Shown here: positions 7,537-16,245 of the stretch, one piece after another
Numbering within the stretch: the first letter of the stretch is position 1
Layout: every line of letters begins with the position of its first letter
IMG/VR virus record: IMGVR_UViG_3300027621_000003
Location: 186,001-250,000 of that record
DNA from: a virus
Direction: 5' to 3' (one strand)
Length of the DNA stretch: 64,000 nt
The notes under the pieces: model-generated
Told to the model about the DNA's origin: nothing
The model's input: only the letters and a program-made list of their open reading frames with translations
The model's database searches: none
Program-made: the position numbers and the translations under genes

Positions 7537-8070
7537 TTAATAAAAAGTTTTTACACCCATGTATTTTGATAAATCATATTTATCTATTATCTGTTTGAAG
7601 ATTTGTTGTCTATATCTTACACCTAATGTATTTTTTTTAGTAAGGAATGTATAACCAAATCCAGAATCTCCACTTGTTCCCAAAACTTTGTAATATGTTT
7701 GGTCATGAAGTCTTTGTGGTCTCAATCTGGCATTAAAATTAAATTCGTGACCGTTTTTTGAACCAAATATGAATTTCCCCAATTCTTTTTCATCCGAATG
7801 CCAAGATTTACTTTCGTCTATTCCAAGTTCATCAACTAACGCCTTATGTAAATATAAATTCATTCTATCCAAAGACATATAAGCAAGTGGTGTAGTTGTA
7901 TCTTCACTAAACTTAATAATGTCACCGTCATAAAGAATTTTAATTAAATTTTCAACTCCACCCATAACTCTGGCAGCAGTTTCTAATCCTGATTTTTTTA
8001 TCAGGGATTTAATGGCATCTTTTTTAGATTCAGTTTGTTCTCTTAATATTTTTCTAATTAAATCTTTCAT
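7537..8070 (-). CDS. CTS-type protein (178 aa)
   Basis: ATG 8070 gives MKDLIRKILRE|Q. A longer frame begins inside the upstream gene, but the leader fixes the start. The body has a C-terminal basic segment (NFNARLRPQRLHDQ, GVRYRQQIFKQI). The second gene of the 8437-5939 unit, beginning directly after the stop of 8072-8437. Not recognised. Confidence 0.7.
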   Translation of the reverse strand: MKDLIRKILREQTESKKDAIKSLIKKSGLETAARVMGGVENLIKILYDGDIIKFSEDTTTPLAYMSLDRMNLYLHKALVDELGIDESKSWHSDEKELGKFIFGSKNGHEFNFNARLRPQRLHDQTYYKVLGTSGDSGFGYTFLTKKNTLGVRYRQQIFKQIIDKYDLSKYMGVKTFY

Positions 8071-8071
8071 A

Positions 8072-8437
8072 TTAGCAAAGGTGGTCATCTTTAATGTCCT
8101 GTATTAAATTACCGCCAGTAAATTTATCGGAATACTTATCGTTAAAATATTTAATTATTGCCTTATTAATTTCTTTTTTAGACACACCAAAAGACCTTCC
8201 ATATTGTGTTAATCTTTTCCAATTATCACAATCTGTTGAAACCCAAAGATTCCCAAATATATTCTTATGAAAAGATAAAAATTTACTATCAGGTTGGTAA
8301 AATCTGACATAACCATTACCATCATTTATAACAACAAAGTCTTTTAATACTCTATCAAAGAAATGACTTAAGACATTATAGTAATTGTCCTCGGTCATTA
8401 AATTGGAAAGTTGACTCTCCGTGATAATAATTTTCAT
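8072..8437 (-). CDS. CTS-type protein (121 aa), first gene of operon
   Basis: MKIIITESQLSNLMTE|D, leader ending L-M-T-E. A TATTTAT box (8442-8448) ends 4 nt before ATG 8437, and the four genes downstream follow with gaps of 0-3 nt, so one late-type transcript probably covers 8437-5939. The body is a small alpha/beta domain with Trp residues (LWVSTDCDNWKRLTQYGRSFGVSKKEI). Unknown family. Confidence 0.72.
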   Translation of the reverse strand: MKIIITESQLSNLMTEDNYYNVLSHFFDRVLKDFVVINDGNGYVRFYQPDSKFLSFHKNIFGNLWVSTDCDNWKRLTQYGRSFGVSKKEINKAIIKYFNDKYSDKFTGGNLIQDIKDDHLC

Positions 8438-8451
8438 ATCTATAAATATAA

Positions 8452-8733
8452 CTACATAGATTTAAGGATTACTTCCAACATCTGAATTTTATCCTTATCT
8501 TCTTTTGTCTTCCTTGGTTTACTCTTGAGGTAACCAATCGCGTCCATTATTTCTTTTTGCTTAGCGTTAACCACAGGTGCAGTTTCTTTTGTAGTCACAG
8601 GTTTTCTTACACTCTTAGTCTTAGTTACGGTTGTCTTTGGTTTCTCATTATATAGGACATCCATCAACATTTTGGCTTTCCTTTCATCTTTGGTGATTGC
8701 TAGTATCAACAGGTATGTAAGTATCTTATCCAT
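8452..8733 (-). CDS. hypothetical protein with Thr/Lys-rich linker (93 aa)
   Basis: MDKILTYLLILAITKDERK from ATG 8733, exactly 4 nt after a TATCTTTG box (8738-8745). A longer reading frame upstream contains only the box read as codons (YLCCM). The N-terminus is helical and hydrophobic, then comes a Thr/Lys/Pro linker (residues 32-58), then a C-terminal helical hairpin. Not recognised. Confidence 0.7.
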   Translation of the reverse strand: MDKILTYLLILAITKDERKAKMLMDVLYNEKPKTTVTKTKSVRKPVTTKETAPVVNAKQKEIMDAIGYLKSKPRKTKEDKDKIQMLEVILKSM

Positions 8734-8746
8734 ACAACAAAGATAC

Positions 8747-8775
8747 GAAAAAACCCCCACGTTGCCATGAGGGTT
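8747..8775 (-). terminator. terminator fused to the next promoter
   Basis: AACCCTCA/TGGGGGTT hairpin and U run ending transcription of nuoB; its U run directly abuts the TATCTTTG box of 8452-8733, so terminator and promoter share sequence. Confidence 0.75.
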
Positions 8776-8802
8776 CAATATTATATTCATCAAGACTTTT
8801 TC

Positions 8803-9348
8803 TTATTTTGCTTGTTCAATGTTATAACTCTCAAGCATTTTGGCATATTCATCGGTATCTCTCCTCCTTATACTTTCTCTCTTTGCTAATTCTTGAATTT
8901 TTATAAGTCCATCTATGATTTGTTCTGGACGTGGAGGACAACCCGGTACATACACATCAACGGGAATTATGTTATCAATACCTTGAAGAACGCTATATGT
9001 ATCAAATATTCCACCAGAACAAGCACAAGCACCAACCGACAATACCCATTTAGGTTCAGCCATTTGGTCATATACCTGTTTGAGCACAGGACCCATCTTT
9101 TTTGATATAGTACCCATGACCATCAATAAATCTGTTTGTCGTGGAGTAAAAGACAAACGTTCAGAGCCAAATCTAGCCAAATCATAATTGGCTCCCATTG
9201 TCGCCATAAACTCAATTCCGCAACAGGATGTGGCAAAAGGCAAAGGCCAAAGAGAATTTGCTCGAGCCAATCCAATAACTTTATCAAATGAAGTGGCAAA
9301 GAAACCTTGTCCTTCTACTCCTTCGGGTGAATCAACGATTTTTACCAT
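8803..9348 (-). CDS. nuoB: NADH-quinone oxidoreductase subunit B (NuoB)
   Basis: A complete NuoB of 181 aa, the usual length. In respiratory complex I this subunit holds the N2 [4Fe-4S] cluster that passes electrons to quinone. The cluster-binding Cys motifs are all present: SCCGIEF (residues 42-43 Cys pair), VGACACSGG and [18 protein letters not shown] box (9373-9380) lies 24 nt upstream. It stands alone: no other nuo gene is in the window, and its neighbours are phage-type CTS genes. An auxiliary metabolic gene taken from a Bacteroidota host is likely; assembly chimerism must be excluded. Confidence 0.93.
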   Translation of the reverse strand: MVKIVDSPEGVEGQGFFATSFDKVIGLARANSLWPLPFATSCCGIEFMATMGANYDLARFGSERLSFTPRQTDLLMVMGTISKKMGPVLKQVYDQMAEPKWVLSVGACACSGGIFDTYSVLQGIDNIIPVDVYVPGCPPRPEQIIDGLIKIQELAKRESIRRRDTDEYAKMLESYNIEQAK

Positions 9349-9391
9349 ACTTTATTATTTTTTATATAGTTACAAAGATACGAAAAACTCC

Positions 9392-9955
9392 TTATACTAA
9401 ATGAACAAACATCTCACTTATAGGTAATTTTTTGTGAAGTGTGTTCCATAAAGCTGTATAGTCTTTTTCATGTAATTGTTTTTTTAATCCAATATATAGT
9501 GAGAATTCAGGATAAGAATCACTTCTTGGATATATTGTTATCTCATCAAGTTCTGGTAATGTTTTACCCGTTTCAATTTGATATTCCATTTCAACATCTT
9601 CCCACTTATCATAAATTATTTTCTCCATCATTTTGATGAACTCTTGTTTATCATCAATTATGAATTTACTTAAAACTTCAAAATCATCTATACCAATATA
9701 CTTTATATTATTAGATATTACATCTTCAGCATTACTCATAAAATTATAGTAATCTTCGTTAAAGTCAGAAGTAACATTGTTGTACCTATATGGGTCAACG
9801 TGAATGTTTGCAATATATTTACGCCAAGTTGGATATTCTCCACTTTTATGTTGACTATCTGAAACAGGTTCAACACTTATTTTTACACCTTTTTTTTCAA
9901 ATAGTAACTTTGATAATAATTTTTCAATTTGGGTTGCAACTTGACTACGGTCCAT
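9392..9955 (-). CDS. possible CTS-type protein (187 aa)
   Basis: MDRSQVATQIEKLLSKLLFE|K could be a leader ending L-L-F-E. An imperfect late-type box (ATATTTAA) lies just upstream. The body is acidic and aromatic. The protein ends MFVHLV. The upstream gene (9971-10069) ends 15 nt before. No known domain. Confidence 0.62.
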   Translation of the reverse strand: MDRSQVATQIEKLLSKLLFEKKGVKISVEPVSDSQHKSGEYPTWRKYIANIHVDPYRYNNVTSDFNEDYYNFMSNAEDVISNNIKYIGIDDFEVLSKFIIDDKQEFIKMMEKIIYDKWEDVEMEYQIETGKTLPELDEITIYPRSDSYPEFSLYIGLKKQLHEKDYTALWNTLHKKLPISEMFVHLV

Positions 9956-9970
9956 TACTATTAAATATCA

Positions 9971-10069
9971 TTACTTACCCCATTTTGTTTTGAATATCAT
10001 ATAATAAAGTACAAGTGGTAATGCTAATACCAACCATAACAGACAATTTAATCTTTCTTTATTTGACAT
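9971..10069 (-). CDS. small membrane protein (32 aa)
   Basis: MSNKERLNCLLWLVLALPLVLYYMIF... to TAA 9971: one transmembrane segment (residues 9-27) with a basic tail (KTKWGK). It lies in a tight unit with 9392-9955. Short, but hydrophobicity, position and clean ends support it. Confidence 0.55.
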   Translation of the reverse strand: MSNKERLNCLLWLVLALPLVLYYMIFKTKWGK

Positions 10070-10095
10070 TATCTTAATATACAATATTTATCAGT

Positions 10096-10368
10096 ATGTA
10101 TCAATCAAATGAAATGATATCAGTTAAAAAACTGTTAGATAAATTAATCAAACCAAAACATCCAAACATAATTAGATTTGATGTTCGTGCTTATGATACT
10201 GACAGAGTGGGTTCAATCCCACATGTTTATGTTTATTTAAAAGACCATGATGATGAAGATGAACTTAACATAGATTGGGAAATTAAAGATGTTTTAAGAT
10301 ATTTATCAATCAAAAATCACATGATAAGATTCACACTTGGTGATGATGATGATTCAGCCTCCCTGTAA
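10096..10368 (+). CDS. small acidic protein paralogous to the product of 5625-5930 (90 aa)
   Basis: ATG 10096 is 4 nt after a TATTTAT box (10085-10091). The layout is a helix (ISVKKLLDKLIKP), beta strands (FDVRAYD, VYVYLKDH), a helix (EIKDVLRYLSI), a strand and an Asp-rich tail. It resembles the 5625-5930 product in order and key residues. Function unknown. Confidence 0.68.
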   Translation: MYQSNEMISVKKLLDKLIKPKHPNIIRFDVRAYDTDRVGSIPHVYVYLKDHDDEDELNIDWEIKDVLRYLSIKNHMIRFTLGDDDDSASL

Positions 10369-10408
10369 TCAGGGTGTTTTAGGACCGTTACCGTTTCGGT
10401 AACAAAAA

Positions 10409-10437
10409 AAAGAGGAATTCGCTACTCCTCTTTTTTA
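10409..10437. terminator. bidirectional terminator between convergent genes
   Basis: GAGGA/TCCTC hairpin flanked by an A run on the left and a T run on the right, between the ends of the genes at 10096-10368 (+) and 10479-10913 (-). Confidence 0.8.
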
Positions 10438-10478
10438 TTTTGATACGGTATGATACGCAAATATACGAGAGTGATACT

Positions 10479-10913
10479 TTAGATGTAAATATTATATTTG
10501 GATTCTATTGTGTAGTAATAATGATTTTGTTGCAGGTATTGAAGTGTTGGATGTGGGTCAAAGTGCGGTAAAAATGTTCCATTTTCATTTTTAAAGATGC
10601 AACAATGTGGTTTTCCTCGTTGGGATGCACCTCTCATAATTACATATTCTTCTTTTGTCTCATCATCTAATGAATGTTTTTTAATACATTTTTGATGTTT
10701 TAAGTCTAACCATAAATTCATAACTTTAAACCACGCATGGTCCTCAGTTGTTTTGTCTTTTTCATCTAACCCATAAAATGTGTAGACATTAGGAACTTCA
10801 TCAATTGGTTCATCCAACAATGAAGCAACACAGGCAATTAAACAATTACCATATGTAAGCCTTTTACCATCTGAATAAAACAGAGAGTATTTTGTTTGGT
10901 TTGTAAGTTTCAT
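10479..10913 (-). CDS. papain-like (C39-like) cysteine peptidase-fold phage protein
   Basis: 144 aa. YGNCLIACVASLLDEPIDEVP near residues 22-42 has the Gly-x-Cys nucleophile pattern, followed by MRGASQRGKPHCC (possible catalytic His) and FDPHP (possible Asp), an order typical of papain-fold peptidases and of phage proteins with a G-N-C / S-x-R-G / D-P-H-P pattern. The start overlaps the stop of 10913-11833, so it is coupled to a CTS protein. Activity is inferred from the Cys-His-Asp order only. Confidence 0.55.
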   Translation of the reverse strand: MKLTNQTKYSLFYSDGKRLTYGNCLIACVASLLDEPIDEVPNVYTFYGLDEKDKTTEDHAWFKVMNLWLDLKHQKCIKKHSLDDETKEEYVIMRGASQRGKPHCCIFKNENGTFLPHFDPHPTLQYLQQNHYYYTIESKYNIYI

Positions 10914-11833
10914 TATTTATTTTTTTTCATAAATTTGTAATCAAAGTCAACATCTAAGTTGAATGATTTTACAAATGGTCGTATTTTTTTAAATACTGAG
11001 GGATTAAAATCATCTTCCCAAATATAATCAGGTAAATCAAAATATCCAACATCTTCCCATGTATCATCCTCTTCATTACCTACCATTAATCTATTGATTA
11101 ATAAATAAATTGTACCTTCATATTGAATTGGTTCATCATCTTCTTGGACATCCGTTTTCCAAAAATGAGTACTTTCTTCATCAAAACTATATTCCATATA
11201 AACATCCACTCGTTCATTATCATCATATGGTGTTGAAAACCAAGTTTCAAACGTTGAGTTATCAGGAATGTATTTTTTTAATAATGAATTAAACATTTGA
11301 GTTGCTTTACCGTCAATATTATCTCTATGTGATTCTTGAATAAATTCTTTTGAGAATTTCTCTTTACTGTAATCAGTAAAATATCTAATCATTTTATAGT
11401 AATCAGATAATAAATCTAATTTATCAAATTCATTTTCTACTTGAGATTGAGATAAAATACTATTATTATCACCATACATCATAATTCCTGAAGGTGCTGC
11501 GTATTTACCACCCAAGTAATTATCATCTGGTTTATTAATGAATAACCCATATTTGGTATTACCTAATCTTTGAGCAATCTCAGGGTTTTTAATTACAAGA
11601 TATGCCAATGAACCCATTTCATTATGTTTATTAAACATGGTGTCATCACATCTAGTTGTTGTACACCATTTAGCGTTGGCTCCATATTTTTTACTTGCTT
11701 CAAATGTCAGTGGAACAACCAATTCAAAATTATTATTTTTGAATAGTTTAATGTACTCATCAGAACTTACTTTAAATTTTTCAGTAATCTGATGAGTCTC
11801 TTCTTTTAATACTTGAAGAATTAGTTGTTTCAT
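10913..11833 (-). CDS. CTS-type protein with YG..KWCT module (306 aa)
   Basis: ATG 11833 gives MKQLILQVLKE|E (V-L-K-E). A longer frame upstream only reads the TATTTAT box (11839-11845) as codons. Residues 49-58 are KYGANAKWCTT, followed by MFNKHNEMGSLAYLVIKN, a module shared with 47056-48840 and 54167-55525. The C-terminal half is acidic with many Trp/Asp residues. The conserved Cys in W-C-T suggests a reactive or metal-binding site, but no family is known to me with certainty. Probably packaged in the head. Confidence 0.7.
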   Translation of the reverse strand: MKQLILQVLKEETHQITEKFKVSSDEYIKLFKNNNFELVVPLTFEASKKYGANAKWCTTTRCDDTMFNKHNEMGSLAYLVIKNPEIAQRLGNTKYGLFINKPDDNYLGGKYAAPSGIMMYGDNNSILSQSQVENEFDKLDLLSDYYKMIRYFTDYSKEKFSKEFIQESHRDNIDGKATQMFNSLLKKYIPDNSTFETWFSTPYDDNERVDVYMEYSFDEESTHFWKTDVQEDDEPIQYEGTIYLLINRLMVGNEEDDTWEDVGYFDLPDYIWEDDFNPSVFKKIRPFVKSFNLDVDFDYKFMKKNK

Positions 11834-11853
11834 TAGTAATAAATAGTTGGTAA

Positions 11854-11884
11854 ATAAAAAAACCCTCACGATTAGTGAGAGTTC
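11854..11884 (-). terminator. rho-independent terminator
   Basis: ACTCTCAC/GTGAGGGT hairpin with a minus-strand U run, past the stop of 11915-12217. Confidence 0.75.
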
Positions 11885-11914
11885 ATTATGTTATATGTTA
11901 TTGTTTGATTAAGA

Positions 11915-12217
11915 TTAATCAACAACTTCAGTGTTTGTTTCACCATCCTCAGGTTCAGGACCTAATTGAACAAATCCTCCTTCAGGAATATCTTGTTCAC
12001 ATGGTGCTATATGCACTTGGTTTTCTTTTTTAAACACAATAACTTTATTCACGTCATCTTGACCTTCAATTTTTGTCATTTCAGTTAAGTTAATAACAAC
12101 GCCTTCATTTTCTTGTAATAAAAACCCTAAAGTTTTTGCAAATATTAATGACGCTTTAAACCAGTCTCTTTGGTTAATTTGATTTTCGTTTTCTTCTGGG
12201 TTCGTATTATTTTCCAT
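11915..12217 (-). CDS. acidic small protein (100 aa)
   Basis: MENNTNPEENENQINQRD from ATG 12217; an open stretch upstream is AT-rich spacer. The central part (residues 20-70) is a small beta-containing domain; the C-terminus is strongly acidic (EPEDGETNTEVVD). It shares its upstream AT-rich region with the divergent gene at 12272. No family recognised. Confidence 0.6.
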   Translation of the reverse strand: MENNTNPEENENQINQRDWFKASLIFAKTLGFLLQENEGVVINLTEMTKIEGQDDVNKVIVFKKENQVHIAPCEQDIPEGGFVQLGPEPEDGETNTEVVD

Positions 12218-12271
12218 AAATGTAATTATACTATTTTTAATTTTATTTATCAAGTTAAAATACTTATTATT

Positions 12272-12406
12272 ATGTTTAAAATGTTATGGAATAAAATGTT
12301 ACTTTTTTTTGGTTTAAAATCAAAACCTAAAAAAGAGTTATTAAATGAAGTTGTAAAAACTGATGAACCAAAAGTTAAACGTTTAGTATATCAAAAAAGA
12401 ACTTAA
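12272..12406 (+). CDS. small basic protein (44 aa)
   Basis: MFKMLWNKMLLFFGLKSKPKK, a hydrophobic N-terminal helix followed by a basic tail. A TATTTAT box (12244-12250) lies 21 nt upstream. It precedes the CTS gene at 12408 by 1 nt, so they form an operon. It could be a membrane-associated peptide. Confidence 0.55.
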   Translation: MFKMLWNKMLLFFGLKSKPKKELLNEVVKTDEPKVKRLVYQKRT

Positions 12407-12407
12407 T

Positions 12408-12722
12408 ATGAATTTATTAGAAGAGTCATTACGAATTAAAAAAATGATGGTTATTGAACAATCATCATCAGACAATTATTTTAAAGAATTCTCTGAAGGT
12501 AATTTTAATAATTTAAAAGAGTTTTTATCAAATAATTCAGAATTTGTAAATAAATTAAAAATAATATTACATCAAGATTCAATTGATTCTATTGAATCAT
12601 CTTTAGTTAAATCAAATAAAACAAATTTAATGAGAGGTATGTCTGACGCTAAAAAATCAAAAGACATGGACTTATATAAGTTTTTAGAAATCTTTCTAAA
12701 AAATGCCGATGTTTTATATTAA
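12408..12722 (+). CDS. CTS-type protein (104 aa)
   Basis: Begins MNLLEESLRIKKMMVIE|Q, the RI..MM leader type with V-I-E as the cut site. The rest is Ser/Asn/Lys-rich and helical. Its last 4 nt overlap the convergent rfbC-like gene. Likely expressed with 12272-12406 from a TATTTAT box. Confidence 0.66.
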   Translation: MNLLEESLRIKKMMVIEQSSSDNYFKEFSEGNFNNLKEFLSNNSEFVNKLKIILHQDSIDSIESSLVKSNKTNLMRGMSDAKKSKDMDLYKFLEIFLKNADVLY

Positions 12723-13270
12723 AAGCCTAACTCTGTCTCAATATCAGCCAACTTTGGAAGGACTCTGTCTTTGTCTGACATTATTAATTGGCTAACATCT
12801 ACACCCCAATCTATATTAATTTCAGGGTCATTATATATAATACCACCGTCTGCTGATGTCATATATAACTCATCACATTTATAATGGAATACAGCAACAT
12901 CTGAAAGTGTAACAAACCCATGAGCAAATCCTTTTGGAACCAACATCATTTTCATATTGTCTTCAGATAATTTAACACCAAACCATTGTTTGTAGGTGTC
13001 TGATGATTTTCTAAGGTCAACCACAACATCATATACTTCACCTACAATACATCTAACAAGTTTTGCTTGTGGTGCTATCTTTTGAAAGTGAAGTCCTCTT
13101 AAAACTCCTTTAACACTAATTGATTGGTTATCTTGTACAAAGTTTGTATAGATACCTTGTTCCCTGAAAAAACGTTGGTTATAAGTTTCAAAAAAATACC
13201 CTCTGTTATCTTCGTGAACTGTAGGACTAATAACATACAAATCTTTAATTGGTGTTTGTTCTATTTTCAT
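12719..13270 (-). CDS. rfbC: dTDP-4-dehydrorhamnose 3,5-epimerase
   Basis: 183 aa, full length for RmlC/RfbC, which epimerises dTDP-4-keto-6-deoxyglucose in dTDP-L-rhamnose synthesis. Diagnostic segments are present: HEDNRGYFFETYN, LRGLHFQ (catalytic His region), VYDVVVDLR, and VPKGFAHGF. The start overlaps the stop of ppsA by ATGA. rmlA, rmlB and rmlD are absent here, so it would act on host intermediates, for example to alter surface sugars or supply a glycan. Host-derived auxiliary gene by inference. Confidence 0.9.
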   Translation of the reverse strand: MKIEQTPIKDLYVISPTVHEDNRGYFFETYNQRFFREQGIYTNFVQDNQSISVKGVLRGLHFQKIAPQAKLVRCIVGEVYDVVVDLRKSSDTYKQWFGVKLSEDNMKMMLVPKGFAHGFVTLSDVAVFHYKCDELYMTSADGGIIYNDPEINIDWGVDVSQLIMSDKDRVLPKLADIETELGF

Positions 13271-15669
13271 ATTTTACTTAGTGTTTTTAATGTTTTTAAC
13301 AAAGAATCTGGTGTAACAGAAATACTATCAATACCTTCACTAACTAAAAATTCTGCAAAATCAGGAAAATCAGATGGTCCTTGTCCACAAATTCCTACCT
13401 TAGTGTTAGTTTTTTTTCCAACCTTAATAAGGTGTGATATTGCTCGTTTTACCGCAAGATTTCTCTCATCGTAAATTGAGGATACAAGTGCTGAATCTCG
13501 GTCCAATCCTAAAATCAATTGTGTTAAATCATTGGAACCAATTGAGAATCCATCAATATGTTCTGAAAATTCTTCAGCCATAAAAATATTTGATGGTAAT
13601 TCTGCCATCAAATAAACCTCAAGACCTTTTTCACCTCTTTTTAATCCATAAGATTCCATGACTTTATAAACTTTTAATAACTCGTCTATTGTTCTACAAA
13701 AAGGAATCATAACTACAACATTACTAAATCCCATTTTTTCTCTAACTCTTTTGATTGCTTTAATTTCCATACCAAAAGCATCTTTATATTTTTCAGAATA
13801 ATATCTTGAGGCACCCCTCCAACCAATCATTGGATTTTCTTCATCTGGTTCAAAATAAATCCCACCCAATAAATTTTTATATTCATTAGATTTAAAATCG
13901 GAAAGTCTAACAATAACTTTATTGGGATAAAATGCCGCAGCAATTCTTGCAATACCATAACTTAATTTTTTTACAAAGAATGTTTCTTCATCTTCATAAC
14001 CTTTGGTTATTGTATTTATTTGCTCACTTAATTTTTTATCACCAATCTGTTTGTGTTGTAATAATGCCATTGGGTGAACTTTAATGTAATTATTAATTAT
14101 AAATTCTTCTCGTGCTAAACCAACTCCGGCATTTGGTAAACTTGAAAATTTAAATGCTATTTCAGGAGATGCAACATTTAACATTATGGGTGTTGATATT
14201 TTTGGTAATTCTTCCAAATTCGTTTCAATTTTTTCATAATCAATAAAACCATCATAAACAAATCCAACATCTCCTTCTCCACAAGAGACCGTAACTTTTT
14301 GGTGATTTTTTAATATGTCGGTTGCGTTCATTGTTCCAACAATTGCTGGTAATCCCATTTCTCGTGCAACAATTGCTGCGTGACAGGTTCTACCACCTTT
14401 ATTTGTAATGATTGCGGATGCTTTTTTCATTATGGGTTCCCAATCAGGGTCAGTCATATCGGTAACTAAAACACTACCTTCAACAAAGTCAGAGACATCA
14501 AACGTACCGTCACGACCATCTAATGAATACATTATTGTAACTTCTCCATTTGCAATTTTATCTCCGACTGCTCCACCTTTAACAATTGGCGTTAAATTTT
14601 CGGTATTGATTTTATATTCAACAAGTGTATCAGTTTTTTTTCTTGAATGTATTGTTTCGGGTCTGGCTTGAACAATATATAATTCATTGGTTAAACCATC
14701 AATTGCCCATTCCACATCCATAGGACACCAATATCCTTTTAAATCGGAATAATATTTTTCAATTGATGTAACCCATTTTGAGATTTCTAATACTTGATTA
14801 TCATTGATACAAAAATTGTTTTTATGTTCCTCATCAATATTAATAATTTTGGTTAATTTACCTTGACCCTCACCATAAACCATTTTTTTATCTTTGTTAC
14901 CCAATTTTTTTTCAATAATACAAGAAAATCCTTCTTCCAATAATGGTTTGAATACAATAAATTCGTCAGGAGATACTGAACCTTGAACAACCATCTCACC
15001 CAACCCATAACTTCCATTTATAATTACAACATCTTTGAATCCACTTTCAGTATCTAATGAAAATGCAACACCAGAAGATGATAAATCAGAACGAACCATT
15101 TTTTGAACACAAACAGACAATCCAACATCAAAATGGTCATATCCAAAAGATGTTCTATAAGATATTGCTCTATCGGTAAACAGGGAAGCAAAACAATTTC
15201 TTACAGATTCTAAAATGGATTCTGTACCTCTAACGTTTAAAAAAGTTTCTTGTTGACCAGCAAAACTGGCATCAGGTAAATCTTCGGCGGTTGCAGATGA
15301 CCTTACAGCAACGTCAGTCATTGTTTGACCATATGTTTCCGATAACTCAAGATACTTTAATTGTATTTCATTTTTTAGTTTTTCAGGAAAAACTCCATTT
15401 CTGATTAATTCCCTAATTGCAAGACCAGTCTTACGAAGTGCGATTATGTCATTTGGGTTTAAATCTAAGATTAGTTTTCTGATAGATTTATCTAATTTAT
15501 TATGATTAATAAAATCATAATATCCTTTTACGGTTATAGCAAAACCATTTGGAACTTTAATTTTTAAAGTATTAAGATGTTGCAACATTTCACCCAAAGA
15601 TGCATTTTTTCCACCGACTACATGAATGTCTTTTAAAGACACATTGTTTAAATCAAGAATATATTTCAT
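13267..15669 (-). CDS. ppsA: phosphoenolpyruvate synthase
   Basis: 800 aa, the normal length. The enzyme makes PEP from pyruvate and ATP. Visible in order: N-terminal ATP-binding domain with VGGKNASLGEML (residues 18-29) and SSATAEDLPDASFAGQQ; central swivelling domain with the phospho-His motif GGRTCHAAIVARE (His near 433); C-terminal PEP/pyruvate TIM barrel with SIGSNDLTQ, and the catalytic Cys in GICGQGPSD. All key residues are intact. It overlaps rfbC by 4 nt. PEP production could feed sugar-nucleotide synthesis with rfbC, or energy metabolism during infection. Unusual cargo for a phage. Confidence 0.95.
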   Translation of the reverse strand: MKYILDLNNVSLKDIHVVGGKNASLGEMLQHLNTLKIKVPNGFAITVKGYYDFINHNKLDKSIRKLILDLNPNDIIALRKTGLAIRELIRNGVFPEKLKNEIQLKYLELSETYGQTMTDVAVRSSATAEDLPDASFAGQQETFLNVRGTESILESVRNCFASLFTDRAISYRTSFGYDHFDVGLSVCVQKMVRSDLSSSGVAFSLDTESGFKDVVIINGSYGLGEMVVQGSVSPDEFIVFKPLLEEGFSCIIEKKLGNKDKKMVYGEGQGKLTKIINIDEEHKNNFCINDNQVLEISKWVTSIEKYYSDLKGYWCPMDVEWAIDGLTNELYIVQARPETIHSRKKTDTLVEYKINTENLTPIVKGGAVGDKIANGEVTIMYSLDGRDGTFDVSDFVEGSVLVTDMTDPDWEPIMKKASAIITNKGGRTCHAAIVAREMGLPAIVGTMNATDILKNHQKVTVSCGEGDVGFVYDGFIDYEKIETNLEELPKISTPIMLNVASPEIAFKFSSLPNAGVGLAREEFIINNYIKVHPMALLQHKQIGDKKLSEQINTITKGYEDEETFFVKKLSYGIARIAAAFYPNKVIVRLSDFKSNEYKNLLGGIYFEPDEENPMIGWRGASRYYSEKYKDAFGMEIKAIKRVREKMGFSNVVVMIPFCRTIDELLKVYKVMESYGLKRGEKGLEVYLMAELPSNIFMAEEFSEHIDGFSIGSNDLTQLILGLDRDSALVSSIYDERNLAVKRAISHLIKVGKKTNTKVGICGQGPSDFPDFAEFLVSEGIDSISVTPDSLLKTLKTLSKI

Positions 15670-15691
15670 ACGTATTATTTTTTTTATTGTT

Positions 15692-15883
15692 TTAATCTTG
15701 TTTTGTTCCTAAAGCCCATACTGAATTTGGGAATAACTCTTGTCGTAATTTTAATATAATATCTCTGTGTCCCTGAAATTTATCTCCCATAACAGATTTG
15801 TGTCCGTTTAAAACCGCTTTAGTTATTTCATAATCTAATTTGGAAATCAATGCTGATTTTTCAATATCACTCATGTTTTCCAT
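15692..15883 (-). CDS. small hypothetical protein (63 aa)
   Basis: MENMSDIEKSALISKLDYE, with the second Met three residues in also possible. ATG 15883 overlaps the stop of the HAD gene. Helical, soluble; ends WALGTKQD. Transcribed with the HAD gene and probably ppsA-rfbC. Confidence 0.6.
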   Translation of the reverse strand: MENMSDIEKSALISKLDYEITKAVLNGHKSVMGDKFQGHRDIILKLRQELFPNSVWALGTKQD

Positions 15884-16245
15884 TATTCAAATATTTGTAT
15901 TTTAGCATCAACCTCTTTTAATTCTGTCCATGTTCCCAAATATGTAACCGCTCTAACTTTTCTATTATCAATCCACACATATTCCTGACCATCCTTAATT
16001 CGTGGTTTATCCATAACTAATCCATGATACTTAAAACCTTTTTCTTTTAACCACAATTCTGTCACCTCTTTGTCTTTACCTTCCCTTGCGGTGAAGAATG
16101 TAATTATATTACCTTCATCATACCATTTATTAATAATCAGTAACGCAGGCTCATAGTGATTTGCCGTTGAGTACAGATGACTTTCTTCATTTTTGATGTC
16201 ATCGCATATAGTACCATCAATATCAATTAGAAATACTTTGTTCAT
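15883..16245 (-). CDS. HAD-superfamily phosphatase
   Basis: 120 aa. Motif I DIDGTICDD (residues 8-16) gives the nucleophile Asp and acid/base Asp; motif II TFFTAREG has the Thr; K at ...MDKPR and the WIDNR segment fit motifs III-IV. The small capless form resembles sugar- or nucleotide-phosphate phosphatases. Neighbouring rfbC and ppsA suggest a sugar-phosphate substrate, which is an inference. Confidence 0.8.
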   Translation of the reverse strand: MNKVFLIDIDGTICDDIKNEESHLYSTANHYEPALLIINKWYDEGNIITFFTAREGKDKEVTELWLKEKGFKYHGLVMDKPRIKDGQEYVWIDNRKVRAVTYLGTWTELKEVDAKIQIFE

